Positions 49,112-62,308 of a stretch of DNA of 64,000 nt are shown here, one piece after another. The translations under genes were made by a program, and so were the position numbers. The notes under the pieces were generated by a model. The model ran no database searches, was not told the origin of the DNA, and saw only the letters and a program-made list of their open reading frames with translations. The stretch's first letter is position 1, and every line of letters starts with the position of its first letter. The DNA comes from Perlucidibaca sp. Lineage in GTDB: Bacteria; Pseudomonadota; Gammaproteobacteria; Pseudomonadales; Moraxellaceae. Location: assembly GCA_023265995.1 (NCBI GenBank), contig JAHFSA010000004.1, positions 220,340 to 284,339 on the forward strand, written 5' to 3'.

Positions 49112-50446
49112 ATGAGCAGAAAGTATTTCGGCACCGATGGTGTGCGCGGTCTGGTCGGCCAGTATCCGATCACGCCTGATTTCGCCCTCAAGCTGGGCTG
49201 GGCCGCAGGCCGCGCCATGGCCTCGCAGGGTCGTGCCTCGGTGGTGGTCGGCAAGGACACGCGCCTGTCGGGCTATCTCTTCGAGTCCGCGCTGGAGGCC
49301 GGCCTGTCGGCCGCCGGGGTCAGCGTGCGTCTGCTCGGGCCCATTCCCACGCCCGCCGTCGCGCATCTGACGCGTGCCTTCCACGCCAGCGCCGGCATCG
49401 TCATTTCGGCGTCGCACAATCCCTATTACGACAATGGCATCAAGTTCTTCGGGCCGGACGGCAAGAAGCTGCCGGACGCCGTGGAGCTGGAGATCGAAGC
49501 CTGGCTCGACCGCGAGATGACCATCGACAATCCGGATCAGCTCGGCAAGGTCACCCGCCAGGAAGATGCCCGAGGCCGCTACATCGAGTTCTGCAAGTCC
49601 AGCTTCCCGTTCAACCTGTCCCTGCATGGCCTCAAGGTCGTGGTCGACTGCGCCCACGGCGCCACCTACCAGGTCGGCCCTGCGGTGTTCAGCGAGCTCG
49701 GTGCCGAGGTCATCCGTCATGCCTGCGAGCCGGATGGTCAGAACATCAACCACGAGGTCGGCTCCACGCATCCCGAGGGCCTGCAGCAGCGCGTGCTGGC
49801 CGAGAAGGCGCATCTCGGCATCGCCTTCGATGGCGATGGCGACCGCATCGTGATGGTCGACCATCAGGGCGAGGTCGTCGATGGTGACGAGCTGGTCTAT
49901 CTGATCGCGCGCGAGAAGCAGCGCTCCGGCGTGCCCGTGCAGGGCGTGGTCGGCACGCTGATGAGCAACTTCGGCCTCGAGAAGGCGGTGCAGGGGCTTG
50001 GTCTCGAATTCGTGCGCGCCAATGTCGGCGACCGTCATGTCATGGCGGCGCTGGAAGAGCGCGGCTGGACCCTGGGTGGCGAGGCCTCCGGGCACATCGT
50101 CTGTCTCGACAAGGCCACCACCGGCGATGCCATCGTGGCGGCGCTGCAGGTGCTGGCGGCCATGGTCAGCAGCGGCCGCACGCTGGCCGAGCTCAAGGCC
50201 GGCATGAGCAAGTATCCGCAGGTGCTGATCAATGTCCGTCTGGCGCAGAAGATCGACCTCAAGGCCTGTGCTTCGGTGCAGCAGGCCGTGGCCGCTGCCG
50301 AGGCCGAACTGGCCGATCAGGGACGCGTGCTGCTGCGTGCCTCGGGTACCGAGCCGGTGATTCGTGTCATGGTCGAAGGCCGCGATGGCGTTCTTGTGCA
50401 ACGAATTGCCGAAGAGTTGGCCGAAGCTGTGCGCAACTGCTTGTAA
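49112..50446 (+). CDS. glmM: Phosphoglucosamine mutase GlmM
   Basis: A 444-residue enzyme converting glucosamine-6-P to glucosamine-1-P for UDP-GlcNAc, peptidoglycan and LPS. The phosphorylated Ser101 lies in [11 protein letters not shown]; the metal loop is FDGDGDR, the substrate loop GEASGH, and the C-terminal phosphate site [19 protein letters not shown] precedes the ATG. Confidence 0.98.
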   Translation: MSRKYFGTDGVRGLVGQYPITPDFALKLGWAAGRAMASQGRASVVVGKDTRLSGYLFESALEAGLSAAGVSVRLLGPIPTPAVAHLTRAFHASAGIVISASHNPYYDNGIKFFGPDGKKLPDAVELEIEAWLDREMTIDNPDQLGKVTRQEDARGRYIEFCKSSFPFNLSLHGLKVVVDCAHGATYQVGPAVFSELGAEVIRHACEPDGQNINHEVGSTHPEGLQQRVLAEKAHLGIAFDGDGDRIVMVDHQGEVVDGDELVYLIAREKQRSGVPVQGVVGTLMSNFGLEKAVQGLGLEFVRANVGDRHVMAALEERGWTLGGEASGHIVCLDKATTGDAIVAALQVLAAMVSSGRTLAELKAGMSKYPQVLINVRLAQKIDLKACASVQQAVAAAEAELADQGRVLLRASGTEPVIRVMVEGRDGVLVQRIAEELAEAVRNCL

Positions 50447-50508
50447 GCAGGCACAGGCTTCGCTAGTATTGCCGGCCTCGCGAGGCTGGCCCGCCAAGGA
50501 GAGTCTGC

Positions 50509-51267
50509 ATGCGTCGCCCCTGGGTCGCCGGCAATTGGAAAATGAATGGTCTGCATCAGACCAATGACGAACTGCTCAAGGGCATTTCCTCGTTGGCAGC
50601 AGAAAGCGAGATCGACATCTGTGTGGCGCCGCCGGCGCCCTACTGGATGCAGGTTGTCGAAGCCCTTGAAGGGCGTGGCATCAAGGTGCTGGCTCAGACG
50701 GTGTCCGAGCATGCATCGGGTGCCTACACCGGCGAATGGTCGGTGGGCATGCTGCAGGATTGCGGTGTGTCGGGGGCCTTGGTAGGTCACTCCGAGCGGC
50801 GTCAGCTCTTTGCTGAAACCGATGTCGTGGTGGCGGCCAAGTTCGCGGCCCTCAAGCAGGCTGGTCTCCAGCCTGTGTTGTGCGTCGGTGAAACGCTCGA
50901 AGAGCGTCAGGCCGGCGAAACCCTGGCGGTGGTATCGCGGCAGTTGCTGGCGGTGCTGGAAAGTCAGGGTGCCGATGCCTTCGATGGCGCTGTTCTGGCT
51001 TACGAGCCAGTCTGGGCCATCGGAACCGGGTTGACGGCGACGCCGGAGCAGGCGCAGGCGGTACATGCCTCGCTGCGTGCGGTGGTGGCGGCCTTCGACG
51101 CCGTGCGTGCCGAACAGCTGCGCATTGTGTATGGCGGCAGCGTGAAGGCGGCGAATGTGGCGGGGCTGTTTGCCATGGCCGACATCGACGGTGCATTGGT
51201 AGGGGGCGCATCCCTGATTGCGCAAGAATTTCTGGCCATCTGTCAGGCGGCACGACAGAGGCTCTAA
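50509..51267 (+). CDS. tpiA: Triosephosphate isomerase TpiA
   Basis: A 252-residue glycolytic isomerase with GNWKMNGL (catalytic Lys), VGHSERRQLF (catalytic His), AYEPVWAIGTG (catalytic Glu) and VYGGSVKAANV. Standard length; CAAGGAGAG before the ATG. secG follows after 13 bases, as in Pseudomonas. Confidence 0.98.
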   Translation: MRRPWVAGNWKMNGLHQTNDELLKGISSLAAESEIDICVAPPAPYWMQVVEALEGRGIKVLAQTVSEHASGAYTGEWSVGMLQDCGVSGALVGHSERRQLFAETDVVVAAKFAALKQAGLQPVLCVGETLEERQAGETLAVVSRQLLAVLESQGADAFDGAVLAYEPVWAIGTGLTATPEQAQAVHASLRAVVAAFDAVRAEQLRIVYGGSVKAANVAGLFAMADIDGALVGGASLIAQEFLAICQAARQRL

Positions 51268-51280
51268 AGGGTAGGTAGTG

Positions 51281-51652
51281 ATGGAAAAGCTGGTTCTCGT
51301 GGTTCACGTCCTGGTGGCGGTGGTCATGATCGCGCTGATCCTGCTGCAGCAGGGCAAGGGTGCCGAAGCTGGTGCATCCTTTGGTGCCGGTGCATCCGGT
51401 ACCGTGTTCGGCAGCGCCGGCTCGGCCGGCTTCCTGACCAAGTTCACTGCCGGTCTGGCTCTGGTGTTTTTCATCACCAGTCTCGGTCTGGCGGTTTATG
51501 CAAAGAATGCTTCGCTGGCTGATGCCGGCGTGCAGGCTCCGGTGCTGCCGGCTGCTCCGGTCCAGTCCTCGCTGCCGACGCTTCCGGGTTCCCCGGTCGC
51601 ACCGATGGCTCCGGCTGGTTCGGGTCTTCCCGTAGTGCCCGCCGGTCAGTAA
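51281..51652 (+). CDS. secG: Preprotein translocase subunit SecG
   Basis: A 123-residue inner-membrane subunit of SecYEG with two helices ([20 protein letters not shown] and [20 protein letters not shown]) and the Gly-rich loop [17 protein letters not shown]. The C-terminal 45 residues are Pro/Val/Ala-rich. ATG 51281 or the GTG one codon earlier could start. tRNA-Leu follows 36 bases after the stop. Confidence 0.95.
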   Translation: MEKLVLVVHVLVAVVMIALILLQQGKGAEAGASFGAGASGTVFGSAGSAGFLTKFTAGLALVFFITSLGLAVYAKNASLADAGVQAPVLPAAPVQSSLPTLPGSPVAPMAPAGSGLPVVPAGQ

Positions 51653-51688
51653 GATCGGCACCCGGTGGCGGGTTTAAACACCAGAAAT

Positions 51689-51773
51689 GCGGAAGTGGTG
51701 AAATTGGTATACACGCAGCCTTGAGGTGGCTGTGCCTAACGGCGTGGGGGTTCAAGTCCCCCCTTCCGCACCA
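51689..51773 (+). tRNA. leuU: tRNA-Leu (anticodon GAG)
   Basis: 85 nt including encoded CCA. Acceptor GCGGAAG/CTTCCGC, anticodon stem CAGCC/GGCTG with loop TTGAGGT (anticodon GAG), a variable arm (TGCCTAACGGCG) and T-arm GGGGGTTCAAGTCCCCC. Same site and isoacceptor as leuU of E. coli between secG and metY. Confidence 0.98.
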
Positions 51774-51842
51774 ATTCGAAGGCCTTGTCCGTACCTGTCG
51801 GACAGGGTTTGAAAATACCGGCAATGCCGGTGGCGAAAGGGT

Positions 51843-51871
51843 TTGACAAGTCCGTGTCAGGCCACTAGAGT
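51843..51871 (+). promoter_or_regulatory. Sigma-70 promoter of tRNA-fMet
   Basis: TTGACA (51843-51848), 17-base spacer, TAGAGT (51866-51871), 13 bases before the tRNA 5' end. It lets metY be transcribed independently of secG-leuU. Confidence 0.75.
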
Positions 51872-51884
51872 TCGCAACCTCTGA

Positions 51885-51961
<77 letters not shown>

Positions 51962-51974
51962 CATTCGGACTTGT

Positions 51975-52004
51975 AAAAAAGCCCACCAATGCGTGGGCTT
52001 TTTT
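51975..52004 (+). terminator. Intrinsic terminator after tRNA-fMet
   Basis: A stem AAAAAAGCCCAC/GTGGGCTTTTTT with loop CAATGC lies 14 bases after the CCA end. It is nearly symmetrical. Confidence 0.9.
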
Positions 52005-52051
52005 ACAGGTCTTGCGGCAGGTGATCCTGGTTGTCACCGGGCTGCCGACAC

Positions 52052-52075
52052 AGTGGGCTTTGTGCCCACTTTTTG
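52052..52075 (+). terminator. Second hairpin-T tract before rimP
   Basis: AGTGGGC/GCCCACT with a 5-base loop followed by TTTTTG lies 47 bases after the first terminator and 57 bases before rimP, in the leader of the rimP-nusA-infB message. It could end leftover tRNA transcripts or attenuate rimP expression. Confidence 0.7.
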
Positions 52076-52131
52076 TTTCTGGCGTTTGCATGATGGGGCC
52101 CGCGTGACGGGCCACAGGAGTGAAGGCGATC

Positions 52132-52599
52132 ATGGCGATCTCGCAAAAAGTCGAAAAACTGACTGAGATGCTGGAGCCGGCAGTTACTGCTTGCGGCTTC
52201 GAGCTGTGGGGTATCGAATTCTTCCAGCAGGGTCGTCATTCGGTGCTGCGTTTGTTCATCGAGACCGAGCGCGAAGAAGGTGTTGGCGTGGATGACTGCT
52301 CGACGGTCAGCCACCAGGTCAGCGGCGTTCTGGATGTGGAAGATCCGATCTCCGGCGAGTACACCCTCGAAGTGTCGTCGCCGGGCTGGGATCGCGGCTT
52401 GTTCAAGCCGTCCCACTTCCTGCGCTTTGTCGGCGAGGAAGCAAATGTGCGACTGAACGCACCGTTGCAGGGGCGCCGTCGCTTCAAGGGCATCATCCAG
52501 GCTGCCGATGACACGCAAGTGTCATTGCTGGTGGATGGAGAGGTGGTACAAATTCCGTTTGCCGGCATAGACAAGGCAAACATCGTTCCGAACATCTGA
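52132..52599 (+). CDS. rimP: Ribosome maturation factor RimP
   Basis: A 155-residue 30S assembly factor. It shows KLTEMLEPAVTACGFELWGIEF, VDDCSTVSHQVSGVLDVEDPI and the EVSSPGWDRGLFKPSHF signature, then a C-terminal SH3-like domain (VSLLVDGEVVQIPF). ATG 52132 is preferred; an in-frame ATG four codons upstream exists. nusA follows. Confidence 0.97.
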   Translation: MAISQKVEKLTEMLEPAVTACGFELWGIEFFQQGRHSVLRLFIETEREEGVGVDDCSTVSHQVSGVLDVEDPISGEYTLEVSSPGWDRGLFKPSHFLRFVGEEANVRLNAPLQGRRRFKGIIQAADDTQVSLLVDGEVVQIPFAGIDKANIVPNI

Positions 52600-52627
52600 T
52601 TGAACGAGTGATCACACAGGTCGAATC

Positions 52628-54100
<1,473 letters not shown>

Positions 54101-54139
54101 ACCCGGCTCGCCCCCTAGTAACACGGAGTATCACGCCAC

Positions 54140-56854
<2,715 letters not shown>

Positions 56855-56866
56855 CACGGAGTCGAT

Positions 56867-57280
56867 GTGAGTCAACGCACGCAACGCATGGGCGACCAGA
56901 TTCAGCGCGACATCTCGGGGCTGATCCGTCAGCGCCTGAGAGATCCGCGCCTGGGCATGGTCACCATCTCCGCGGTCAAGGTCAGCTCGGACATGGGCTA
57001 TGCCGACATCTACGTCACCATCCTCGGCAAGACCCTGGATGAGGCGCCGGATGAAGGCATCGCCATTCTCAATGCGGCCTCCGGCATCCTGCGTGGCGAA
57101 CTCGGCCGTGGCCTGCGCACACGCATCGTGCCGCACCTGCGTTTCCACCACGATGTGGTGACCACGCGTGGCAACCGCATGGCGGCGCTGATCAGCCAGG
57201 CGGTCAAGGAAGATGCGGCCCACGATGGCGCCGCCCATGATGACGCCGAGCGTGACGACAGCACGCCTGCGCAGGACTGA
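56867..57280 (+). CDS. rbfA: Ribosome-binding factor A
   Basis: A 137-residue KH-fold 30S assembly factor. It has RMGDQIQRDISGLIRQRLRDPRL, SSDMGYADIYVTIL and RIVPHLRFHHDVVTTRG. GTG start at 56867 follows ACACGGAG. The C-terminal 25 residues are His/Asp/Ala-rich and non-conserved. Confidence 0.96.
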   Translation: MSQRTQRMGDQIQRDISGLIRQRLRDPRLGMVTISAVKVSSDMGYADIYVTILGKTLDEAPDEGIAILNAASGILRGELGRGLRTRIVPHLRFHHDVVTTRGNRMAALISQAVKEDAAHDGAAHDDAERDDSTPAQD

Positions 57281-57288
57281 GTCCCTCC

Positions 57289-58221
57289 TTGAGCAAGCCG
57301 CGTCGCCCCAAGCGCCCGGTTGATGGCATCCTGCTGCTCGACAAGCCGGCCGGGCTGACCTCCAACCAGATCCTGCAGTGGATCAAGCATCGCTATCAGG
57401 CCGAGAAGGCCGGGCATACCGGCAGTCTCGATCCGCTGGCGACCGGCGTGCTGCCTATCTGTCTCGGTGAAGCCACCAAGTTCTCGCACTACCTGCTCGA
57501 AGCCGACAAGACCTATCACACCCGTCTGCGTCTCGGTCAGCGCACCAATACTTCCGATGCCGAAGGCGAAGTGGTCGAGGAGCGTCCGGTGCCGGCGCTC
57601 ACCCGCGAGGCGCTGGAGCAGGTGCTCGATGGCTTCCGTGGCGACATCATGCAAGTGCCGTCCATGTTCTCGGCGCTCAAGCAGGATGGTCGTCCGCTCT
57701 ACGAGCTGGCGCGTGCCGGCATCGAGGTCGAACGCGCCGCGCGCCCGGTCACCATCCATTCCCTGGTGCTGGATGTGCTGGAGCCGCCGTTCGCCGAGCT
57801 CACCGTGTCCTGCTCCAAGGGCACCTATATCCGCAATCTGGTCGAGGACATCGGCGAGGCCCTGGGCTGTGGCGCCCATGTGGTCGAGCTCAGGCGTCTG
57901 CAGGCCGGGCCGTTCCGCATAGAGCAGACCAGCACGCGCGAGCAGGTTGCCGCTGCCGAGGAGCAGGGCTTCCCGGCGCTGGATGCCCTGCTGCAGCCGG
58001 CGTGGGCCGGTCTGGCCGACTGGCCGCGGGTGGAGTTGAGCGAAACTTCAGCGTATTATCTGCGCCACGGTAATCCCGTGCGGGCCTCCGGGCTGCCGCG
58101 CGAAGGTTCGGTTCTGATCTTCCAGAGCCCGGACAACGAATTTCTTGGTGTCGGCGCTGTCGATGATGACGGCCTGCTGGCACCCAGGCGTCTGCTCAAG
58201 GTGCCGCAAGGCCAGACTTGA
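57289..58221 (+). CDS. truB: tRNA pseudouridine-55 synthase TruB
   Basis: A 310-residue enzyme making pseudouridine 55 in the T-loop. Signatures are VDGILLLDKPAGLTSNQ, KAGHTGSLDPLATGVLPICLG (catalytic Asp in the SLDPLATG part), then KTYHTRLRLGQRTNTSDAEG and a C-terminal PUA-like domain. The start is TTG at 57289, eight bases after the rbfA stop, with a weak ribosome site, so translation is probably coupled to rbfA. Confidence 0.96.
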   Translation: MSKPRRPKRPVDGILLLDKPAGLTSNQILQWIKHRYQAEKAGHTGSLDPLATGVLPICLGEATKFSHYLLEADKTYHTRLRLGQRTNTSDAEGEVVEERPVPALTREALEQVLDGFRGDIMQVPSMFSALKQDGRPLYELARAGIEVERAARPVTIHSLVLDVLEPPFAELTVSCSKGTYIRNLVEDIGEALGCGAHVVELRRLQAGPFRIEQTSTREQVAAAEEQGFPALDALLQPAWAGLADWPRVELSETSAYYLRHGNPVRASGLPREGSVLIFQSPDNEFLGVGAVDDDGLLAPRRLLKVPQGQT

Positions 58222-58266
58222 GTGAACGCAGGCACAAGCCCTTGGGGCGTGTCGACGCGGACTGCA

Positions 58267-58301
58267 GAGAGGCGCGGTCTGTCGTTGTTTATTGGCCTCT
58301 C
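58267..58301 (+). promoter_or_regulatory. rpsO leader hairpin (candidate S15 autoregulatory site)
   Basis: A perfect 7-bp stem GAGAGGC/GCCTCTC closes a 21-base loop and ends 16 bases before the rpsO ATG, near the TAGGAG ribosome site. In E. coli, S15 represses its own mRNA through a structured leader; this hairpin is at the right place. Confidence 0.5.
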
Positions 58302-58317
58302 GTGTAGGAGTAACACC

Positions 58318-58587
58318 ATGGCCCTTACGGTCCAGGACAAAGCCGCCATTGTGGCAAAGTTTGCACGTGCCGCCGGTGACACCGGTTCCCCTGAAGTTCA
58401 GGTCGCTCTGCTGAGCGCCCAGATTGATGACCTGCAGGGTCACTTCAAGGCGCACAAGCACGACCACCACTCGCGCCGCGGTCTCATCCGCATGGTCAAC
58501 CAGCGTCGTACGCTGCTCGACTACCTGAAGCGCAAAGATGGCAGCCGTTACACCGCCCTGATTCAGACCCTGGGTCTGCGTCGCTAA
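58318..58587 (+). CDS. rpsO: 30S ribosomal protein S15
   Basis: An 89-residue primary 16S rRNA-binding protein, with [21 protein letters not shown]-like [23 protein letters not shown] and [26 protein letters not shown] follows TAGGAG. Ends with a strong terminator. Confidence 0.98.
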   Translation: MALTVQDKAAIVAKFARAAGDTGSPEVQVALLSAQIDDLQGHFKAHKHDHHSRRGLIRMVNQRRTLLDYLKRKDGSRYTALIQTLGLRR

Positions 58588-58598
58588 GCGGAACGAAG

Positions 58599-58630
58599 AC
58601 AGGGAGCGGCTAGCCGCTCCCTGTTCTTTT
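58599..58630 (+). terminator. Intrinsic terminator of rpsO
   Basis: A 12-bp stem ACAGGGAGCGGC/GCCGCTCCCTGT followed by TCTTTT lies 12 bases after the rpsO stop; partial read-through to pnp is expected as in E. coli. Confidence 0.85.
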
Positions 58631-58709
58631 ACGGCGTCCTGCAGTCGCGGCTTGTGTCGCGCTACCAGGGTTGCCGGTCACAGGATGTGACATGTCGGGT
58701 GTCATGGGA

Positions 58710-58774
58710 GAGGCTTCTAACACCTGCATTGTCCGCTGCTTCGTGCGGCAGGCAAGCCAGCTGTTAGGGGCCTC
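58710..58774 (+). promoter_or_regulatory. pnp leader stem-loop (candidate RNase III site)
   Basis: Arms 58710-58726 and 58758-58774 pair over 17 positions with two G:U pairs and one mismatch; a second small stem CCGC/GCGG sits inside the loop. It lies 68 bases before the pnp ATG. E. coli pnp has a similar long leader hairpin cut by RNase III for PNPase autocontrol. Confidence 0.65.
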
Positions 58775-58841
58775 CGATGACCAGAAAAACAGAAGATCGG
58801 ATAGCCACGGCTCGCCATGGGGCGCGCCTTAGAGGAAAAAC

Positions 58842-60929
58842 ATGTTCAATATCGTTCGCAAGGAATTCCAGTTCGGTCAGCAGACCGTCAGCATCGAAAC
58901 CGGTCGCATTGCCCGTCAGGCCAGTGGCGCCGTTGTCGTCACCATGGGTGGCGTGTCGGTGCTGGTCGCCGTTGTCGGCGCCAAGAAGGCCAAGCCGGGT
59001 CAGGACTTCTTCCCGCTGACCGTCAACTACCAGGAAAAGACCTACGCCGCCGGCCGCATCCCGGGTGGCTACTTCAAGCGTGAAGGCCGCCCGTCCGAGA
59101 AGGAAACGCTGACCTCGCGCCTGATCGACCGTCCGATCCGTCCGCTCTTCCCGGAAGGCTTCGTCAATGAAGTCCAGGTCACCGCCACCGTGATCTCGAC
59201 CGACAAGCTGCAGGATCCGGATATCGCCGCCCTGATCGGCACCTCGGCTGCCCTGGCCATCTCCGGCCTGCCGTTCAACGGCCCGATCGGCGCCGCCCGC
59301 GTTGCCTACATCAACGACGAATACGTGCTGAACCCGACCTACGAACAGCTCAAGACCTCGGACCTCGACCTCGTTGTCGCCGGTACCCAGGCCGCTGTGC
59401 TCATGGTCGAATCGGAAGCCAAGGAACTCAGCGAAGACCAGATGCTGGGCGCCGTGCTCTTCGGTCACGATGAAATGCAGGCTGCCATCTCGGCCATCAA
59501 GGAATTCGCTGCCGAAGTCGGCACCGCGCGCTGGGAAATCGCCGCGCCGGTCGTCAACACCGAACTCAAGGCCGCCCTCAAGGCTGCTTTCGAAGCCCAG
59601 ATCTCCGAGGCCTACACGATCAGCGTCAAGCAGGATCGCTATGCCCGTCTCGGCGAAATCAAGGTTGCCGCTCTGGCCCAGTTCGCGCCGGAAGGCAGCG
59701 ATGTCGATGCCGACGAGCTGGAAAACCTGTTCGAAGACCTGAAGTACCGCACCGTCCGCGACAACATCCTGAGCGGCAAGCCGCGTATCGATGGTCGTGA
59801 CACCCGCACCGTGCGTGCCCTCGACATCCAGACCGGCGTGCTCGGCAAGGCTCACGGTTCGGCACTGTTCACCCGTGGCGAAACCCAGGCCCTGGTCACC
59901 GCCACCCTCGGCGGCAGCCGCGATGCCATGATGATCGACGCCCTCGAAGGCAGCTACACCGATCACTTCATGCTGCACTACAACTTCCCGGCCTACTCGG
60001 TTGGTGAAACCGGTCGCGAATCCGGTCCGAAGCGTCGCGAAATCGGCCACGGTCGTCTCGCCCGCCGCGGTGTGCACCCGATGCTGCCGGGCTCCGACAA
60101 GTTCCCGTACGCCATCCGCGTCGTCTCCGACATCACCGAATCCAACGGCTCGTCCTCGATGGCCTCGATCTGCGGCGCCTCGCTCGCCCTGATGGATGCC
60201 GGTGTGCCACTGAAGGCGCCGGTGGCCGGTATCGCCATGGGTCTGGTCAAGGAAGGCGAGCGTTTCGCCGTGCTGACCGACATCCTCGGTGACGAAGATC
60301 ACCTCGGCGACATGGACTTCAAGGTTGCCGGCTCCGCCAATGGCGTGACCGCGCTGCAGATGGACATCAAGATCGAAGGCATCACCGAGGAAATCATGGA
60401 AGTGGCGCTGGGCCAGGCTCGCGAAGCCCGTCTCAACATCCTCGGCCAGATGAACCAGGTGCTCGCTGCCTCGCGTCCGGAAGTGAATGCCAACGCCCCG
60501 ACCTACGCCACCATCCAGATCAGCACCGACAAGATCCGCGATGTCATCGGCAAGGGCGGCTCCATGATTCGCAGCATCTGCGAAGAGACCAAGGCTTCGA
60601 TCGACATCGATGACTCCGGTCTGGTGCGCATCTACGGCGAAACCAAGGGCGCCACCCAGGCTGCCCTGGCCAAGGTCCAGGCCATCACCGCGGAAGTCGA
60701 AGTCGGCACGATCTACGAAGGCACGGTTGCCCGTATCGTCGATTTCGGCGCCTTCGTGAACATCCTGCCGGGTACCGATGGTCTCGTGCACATTTCCCAG
60801 ATCGCCAACGAGCGCGTCGAGAATGTTGCCGACTACCTGAAGGAAGGCCAGGTCGTGAAGGTCAAGGTGCTCGATGTCGACCAGCGTGGCCGCATCAAGC
60901 TCTCGATGAAGGAACTGATCGAGGCCTGA
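58842..60929 (+). CDS. pnp: Polyribonucleotide nucleotidyltransferase (PNPase)
   Basis: A 695-residue phosphorolytic 3'-5' exonuclease of the degradosome. Two RNase PH-like domains (1-140 and 310-540) flank a helical domain; [24 protein letters not shown] is characteristic (partly), the second PH core has [14 protein letters not shown] and [19 protein letters not shown] ([15 protein letters not shown]) and S1 ([22 protein letters not shown]) domains end the protein. AGAGGAAA precedes the ATG. Confidence 0.98.
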   Translation: MFNIVRKEFQFGQQTVSIETGRIARQASGAVVVTMGGVSVLVAVVGAKKAKPGQDFFPLTVNYQEKTYAAGRIPGGYFKREGRPSEKETLTSRLIDRPIRPLFPEGFVNEVQVTATVISTDKLQDPDIAALIGTSAALAISGLPFNGPIGAARVAYINDEYVLNPTYEQLKTSDLDLVVAGTQAAVLMVESEAKELSEDQMLGAVLFGHDEMQAAISAIKEFAAEVGTARWEIAAPVVNTELKAALKAAFEAQISEAYTISVKQDRYARLGEIKVAALAQFAPEGSDVDADELENLFEDLKYRTVRDNILSGKPRIDGRDTRTVRALDIQTGVLGKAHGSALFTRGETQALVTATLGGSRDAMMIDALEGSYTDHFMLHYNFPAYSVGETGRESGPKRREIGHGRLARRGVHPMLPGSDKFPYAIRVVSDITESNGSSSMASICGASLALMDAGVPLKAPVAGIAMGLVKEGERFAVLTDILGDEDHLGDMDFKVAGSANGVTALQMDIKIEGITEEIMEVALGQAREARLNILGQMNQVLAASRPEVNANAPTYATIQISTDKIRDVIGKGGSMIRSICEETKASIDIDDSGLVRIYGETKGATQAALAKVQAITAEVEVGTIYEGTVARIVDFGAFVNILPGTDGLVHISQIANERVENVADYLKEGQVVKVKVLDVDQRGRIKLSMKELIEA

Positions 60930-60954
60930 GTCCGGGCGCGGTCATCGTTTGTCA

Positions 60955-60983
60955 GATTGAGGCGACCGTTGGTCGCCTCAATC
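60955..60983 (+). terminator. Terminator hairpin after pnp
   Basis: A 13-bp perfect stem GATTGAGGCGACC/GGTCGCCTCAATC with a GTT loop, followed by GTTTCC. It ends the rpsO-pnp unit 26 bases after the stop. Confidence 0.75.
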
Positions 60984-61167
60984 GTTTCCGGCGTTACAAA
61001 AAAACAAGAAATCGTTATTCAGGGTGCTGAAGGCGCTTTAACCGCGTCCGGGCTTGGTGGTATCTTTCGCCAGTGCCTTTGGCCTCCAGCCAGCATTTCC
61101 GCATGCCTCATGACAAGACCAATGCCTGCGGACGTGACAACAAAAATCAACAAGAAAGGAGAATGAC

Positions 61168-62202
61168 ATGAGGGGCTCCCGCCTGCTCCGTCGCGGTTTC
61201 GCCAGTGCCATCGTCGCGGCCTCCGTGCTGCTCACTGCCTGCGATCCGGTAGCCTTCATCAGTAACCAGTCGCTGCGTTTCGTTGAAAAGAAACTGGTTC
61301 CCCCCATGCTCAAGGATGGTGATGTGGTCATGGCCTGCCAGTCCGGCGTCGCCACGGCTCCGCTGATCATGGCCACCGAGAACCTCGGCGCCAACGCCGA
61401 CCAGCTCGGTACCCTGCTCTACACCACCGCCGGCCTCTGCGCCGAAATGGAAGCCAACGAGAACGAGCTGCGCTACCTGCGTGCCGCCAAGGCCGGCAAC
61501 GTTGATGAAGCCCAGGATGCCCGCATCGCGCAGAAGCGCTTTGCCGAACTCGCTGCCCGTCGCCAGCTCGTCGCCTACGAACGTTTCGTGCGCTACTACG
61601 AGAAGCGCTACGACATCAAGATCGGCGAGGAATGCACCGACTTCTATCGTGAGTTCGATGAATTCGTCTACATGCTGGGTCTGGTCACCGGCCTCCAGGC
61701 TGTGCTCAATGACGTTGTCGCCCAGCAGGCTGTGGGTGTCCCCATGGACATCGCTGCCAAGGCCGAGCGTGCTTTCTCCTGCCTCGACAACAAGAAGTGG
61801 TGGGGTGTGCCCATGGCCGCCCGCGCCGTGATCTGGAACGTTCTGCCGGGTGCCGATGAAGGCAAGGATGTCTGGGCCACCTTCAATGCCGCCATGCTGG
61901 AAGGCGAGGCATCCGGTGTTCGTCTGCCGCATGCCCTCTACGCCCTGTCCGCGGTCGGCAAGGATGACCAGGCCCGCGTTCGCGATGCCATTCGTCGCTT
62001 TGCCAACGTGAAGGAAGACTTCAAGCCGAACCCGAAGTACCGTCTGGCAGACAGCATGGCCGCCATGGTCATCACCACCGTCTCTGACCGTATGTGGACC
62101 GAAGGCGCTGGCACCCGCACTCCGCTGGGCAGCCTGGGCAAGTTCTGGGACGAGAAGGCCGAGAAGGCCGAGTCTGGTGTAGATATCGGCGACCTGCTGT
62201 GA
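61168..62202 (+). CDS. TatT-like (TRAP-associated) lipoprotein
   Basis: A 344-residue lipoprotein (lipobox LLTACDP, Cys25). The rest is all-helical without known catalytic motif. The segment ATAPLIMATENLGANADQLG, followed by LLYTTAGLCAEM and LAARRQLVAYERFVRYYEKRY, resembles TatT proteins, TPR-like trimeric partners of TRAP transporters. The next two genes encode a binding protein and a membrane protein, supporting this assignment. A periplasmic role in passing a hydrophobic ligand is inferred from the family. AAGGAGAATGAC precedes the ATG. Confidence 0.6.
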   Translation: MRGSRLLRRGFASAIVAASVLLTACDPVAFISNQSLRFVEKKLVPPMLKDGDVVMACQSGVATAPLIMATENLGANADQLGTLLYTTAGLCAEMEANENELRYLRAAKAGNVDEAQDARIAQKRFAELAARRQLVAYERFVRYYEKRYDIKIGEECTDFYREFDEFVYMLGLVTGLQAVLNDVVAQQAVGVPMDIAAKAERAFSCLDNKKWWGVPMAARAVIWNVLPGADEGKDVWATFNAAMLEGEASGVRLPHALYALSAVGKDDQARVRDAIRRFANVKEDFKPNPKYRLADSMAAMVITTVSDRMWTEGAGTRTPLGSLGKFWDEKAEKAESGVDIGDLL

Positions 62203-62209
62203 TCTTGCT

Positions 62210-62243
62210 CTGTCCCTGTGCGTTATCTGACGTGCAGGGACAG
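62210..62243 (+). promoter_or_regulatory. Intercistronic hairpin before the binding-protein gene
   Basis: A 9-bp stem CTGTCCCTG/CAGGGACAG with a 16-base loop lies 7 bases after the TatT-like stop. There is no U-tract; it may set a processing point or mRNA stability border. Confidence 0.5.
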
Positions 62244-62308
62244 GCAAAACAAAGGCAGTCCTGTGTAGTAGCAGTCAATTTATCCAAGTGAAGAAAGAGG
62301 GAACTCTC

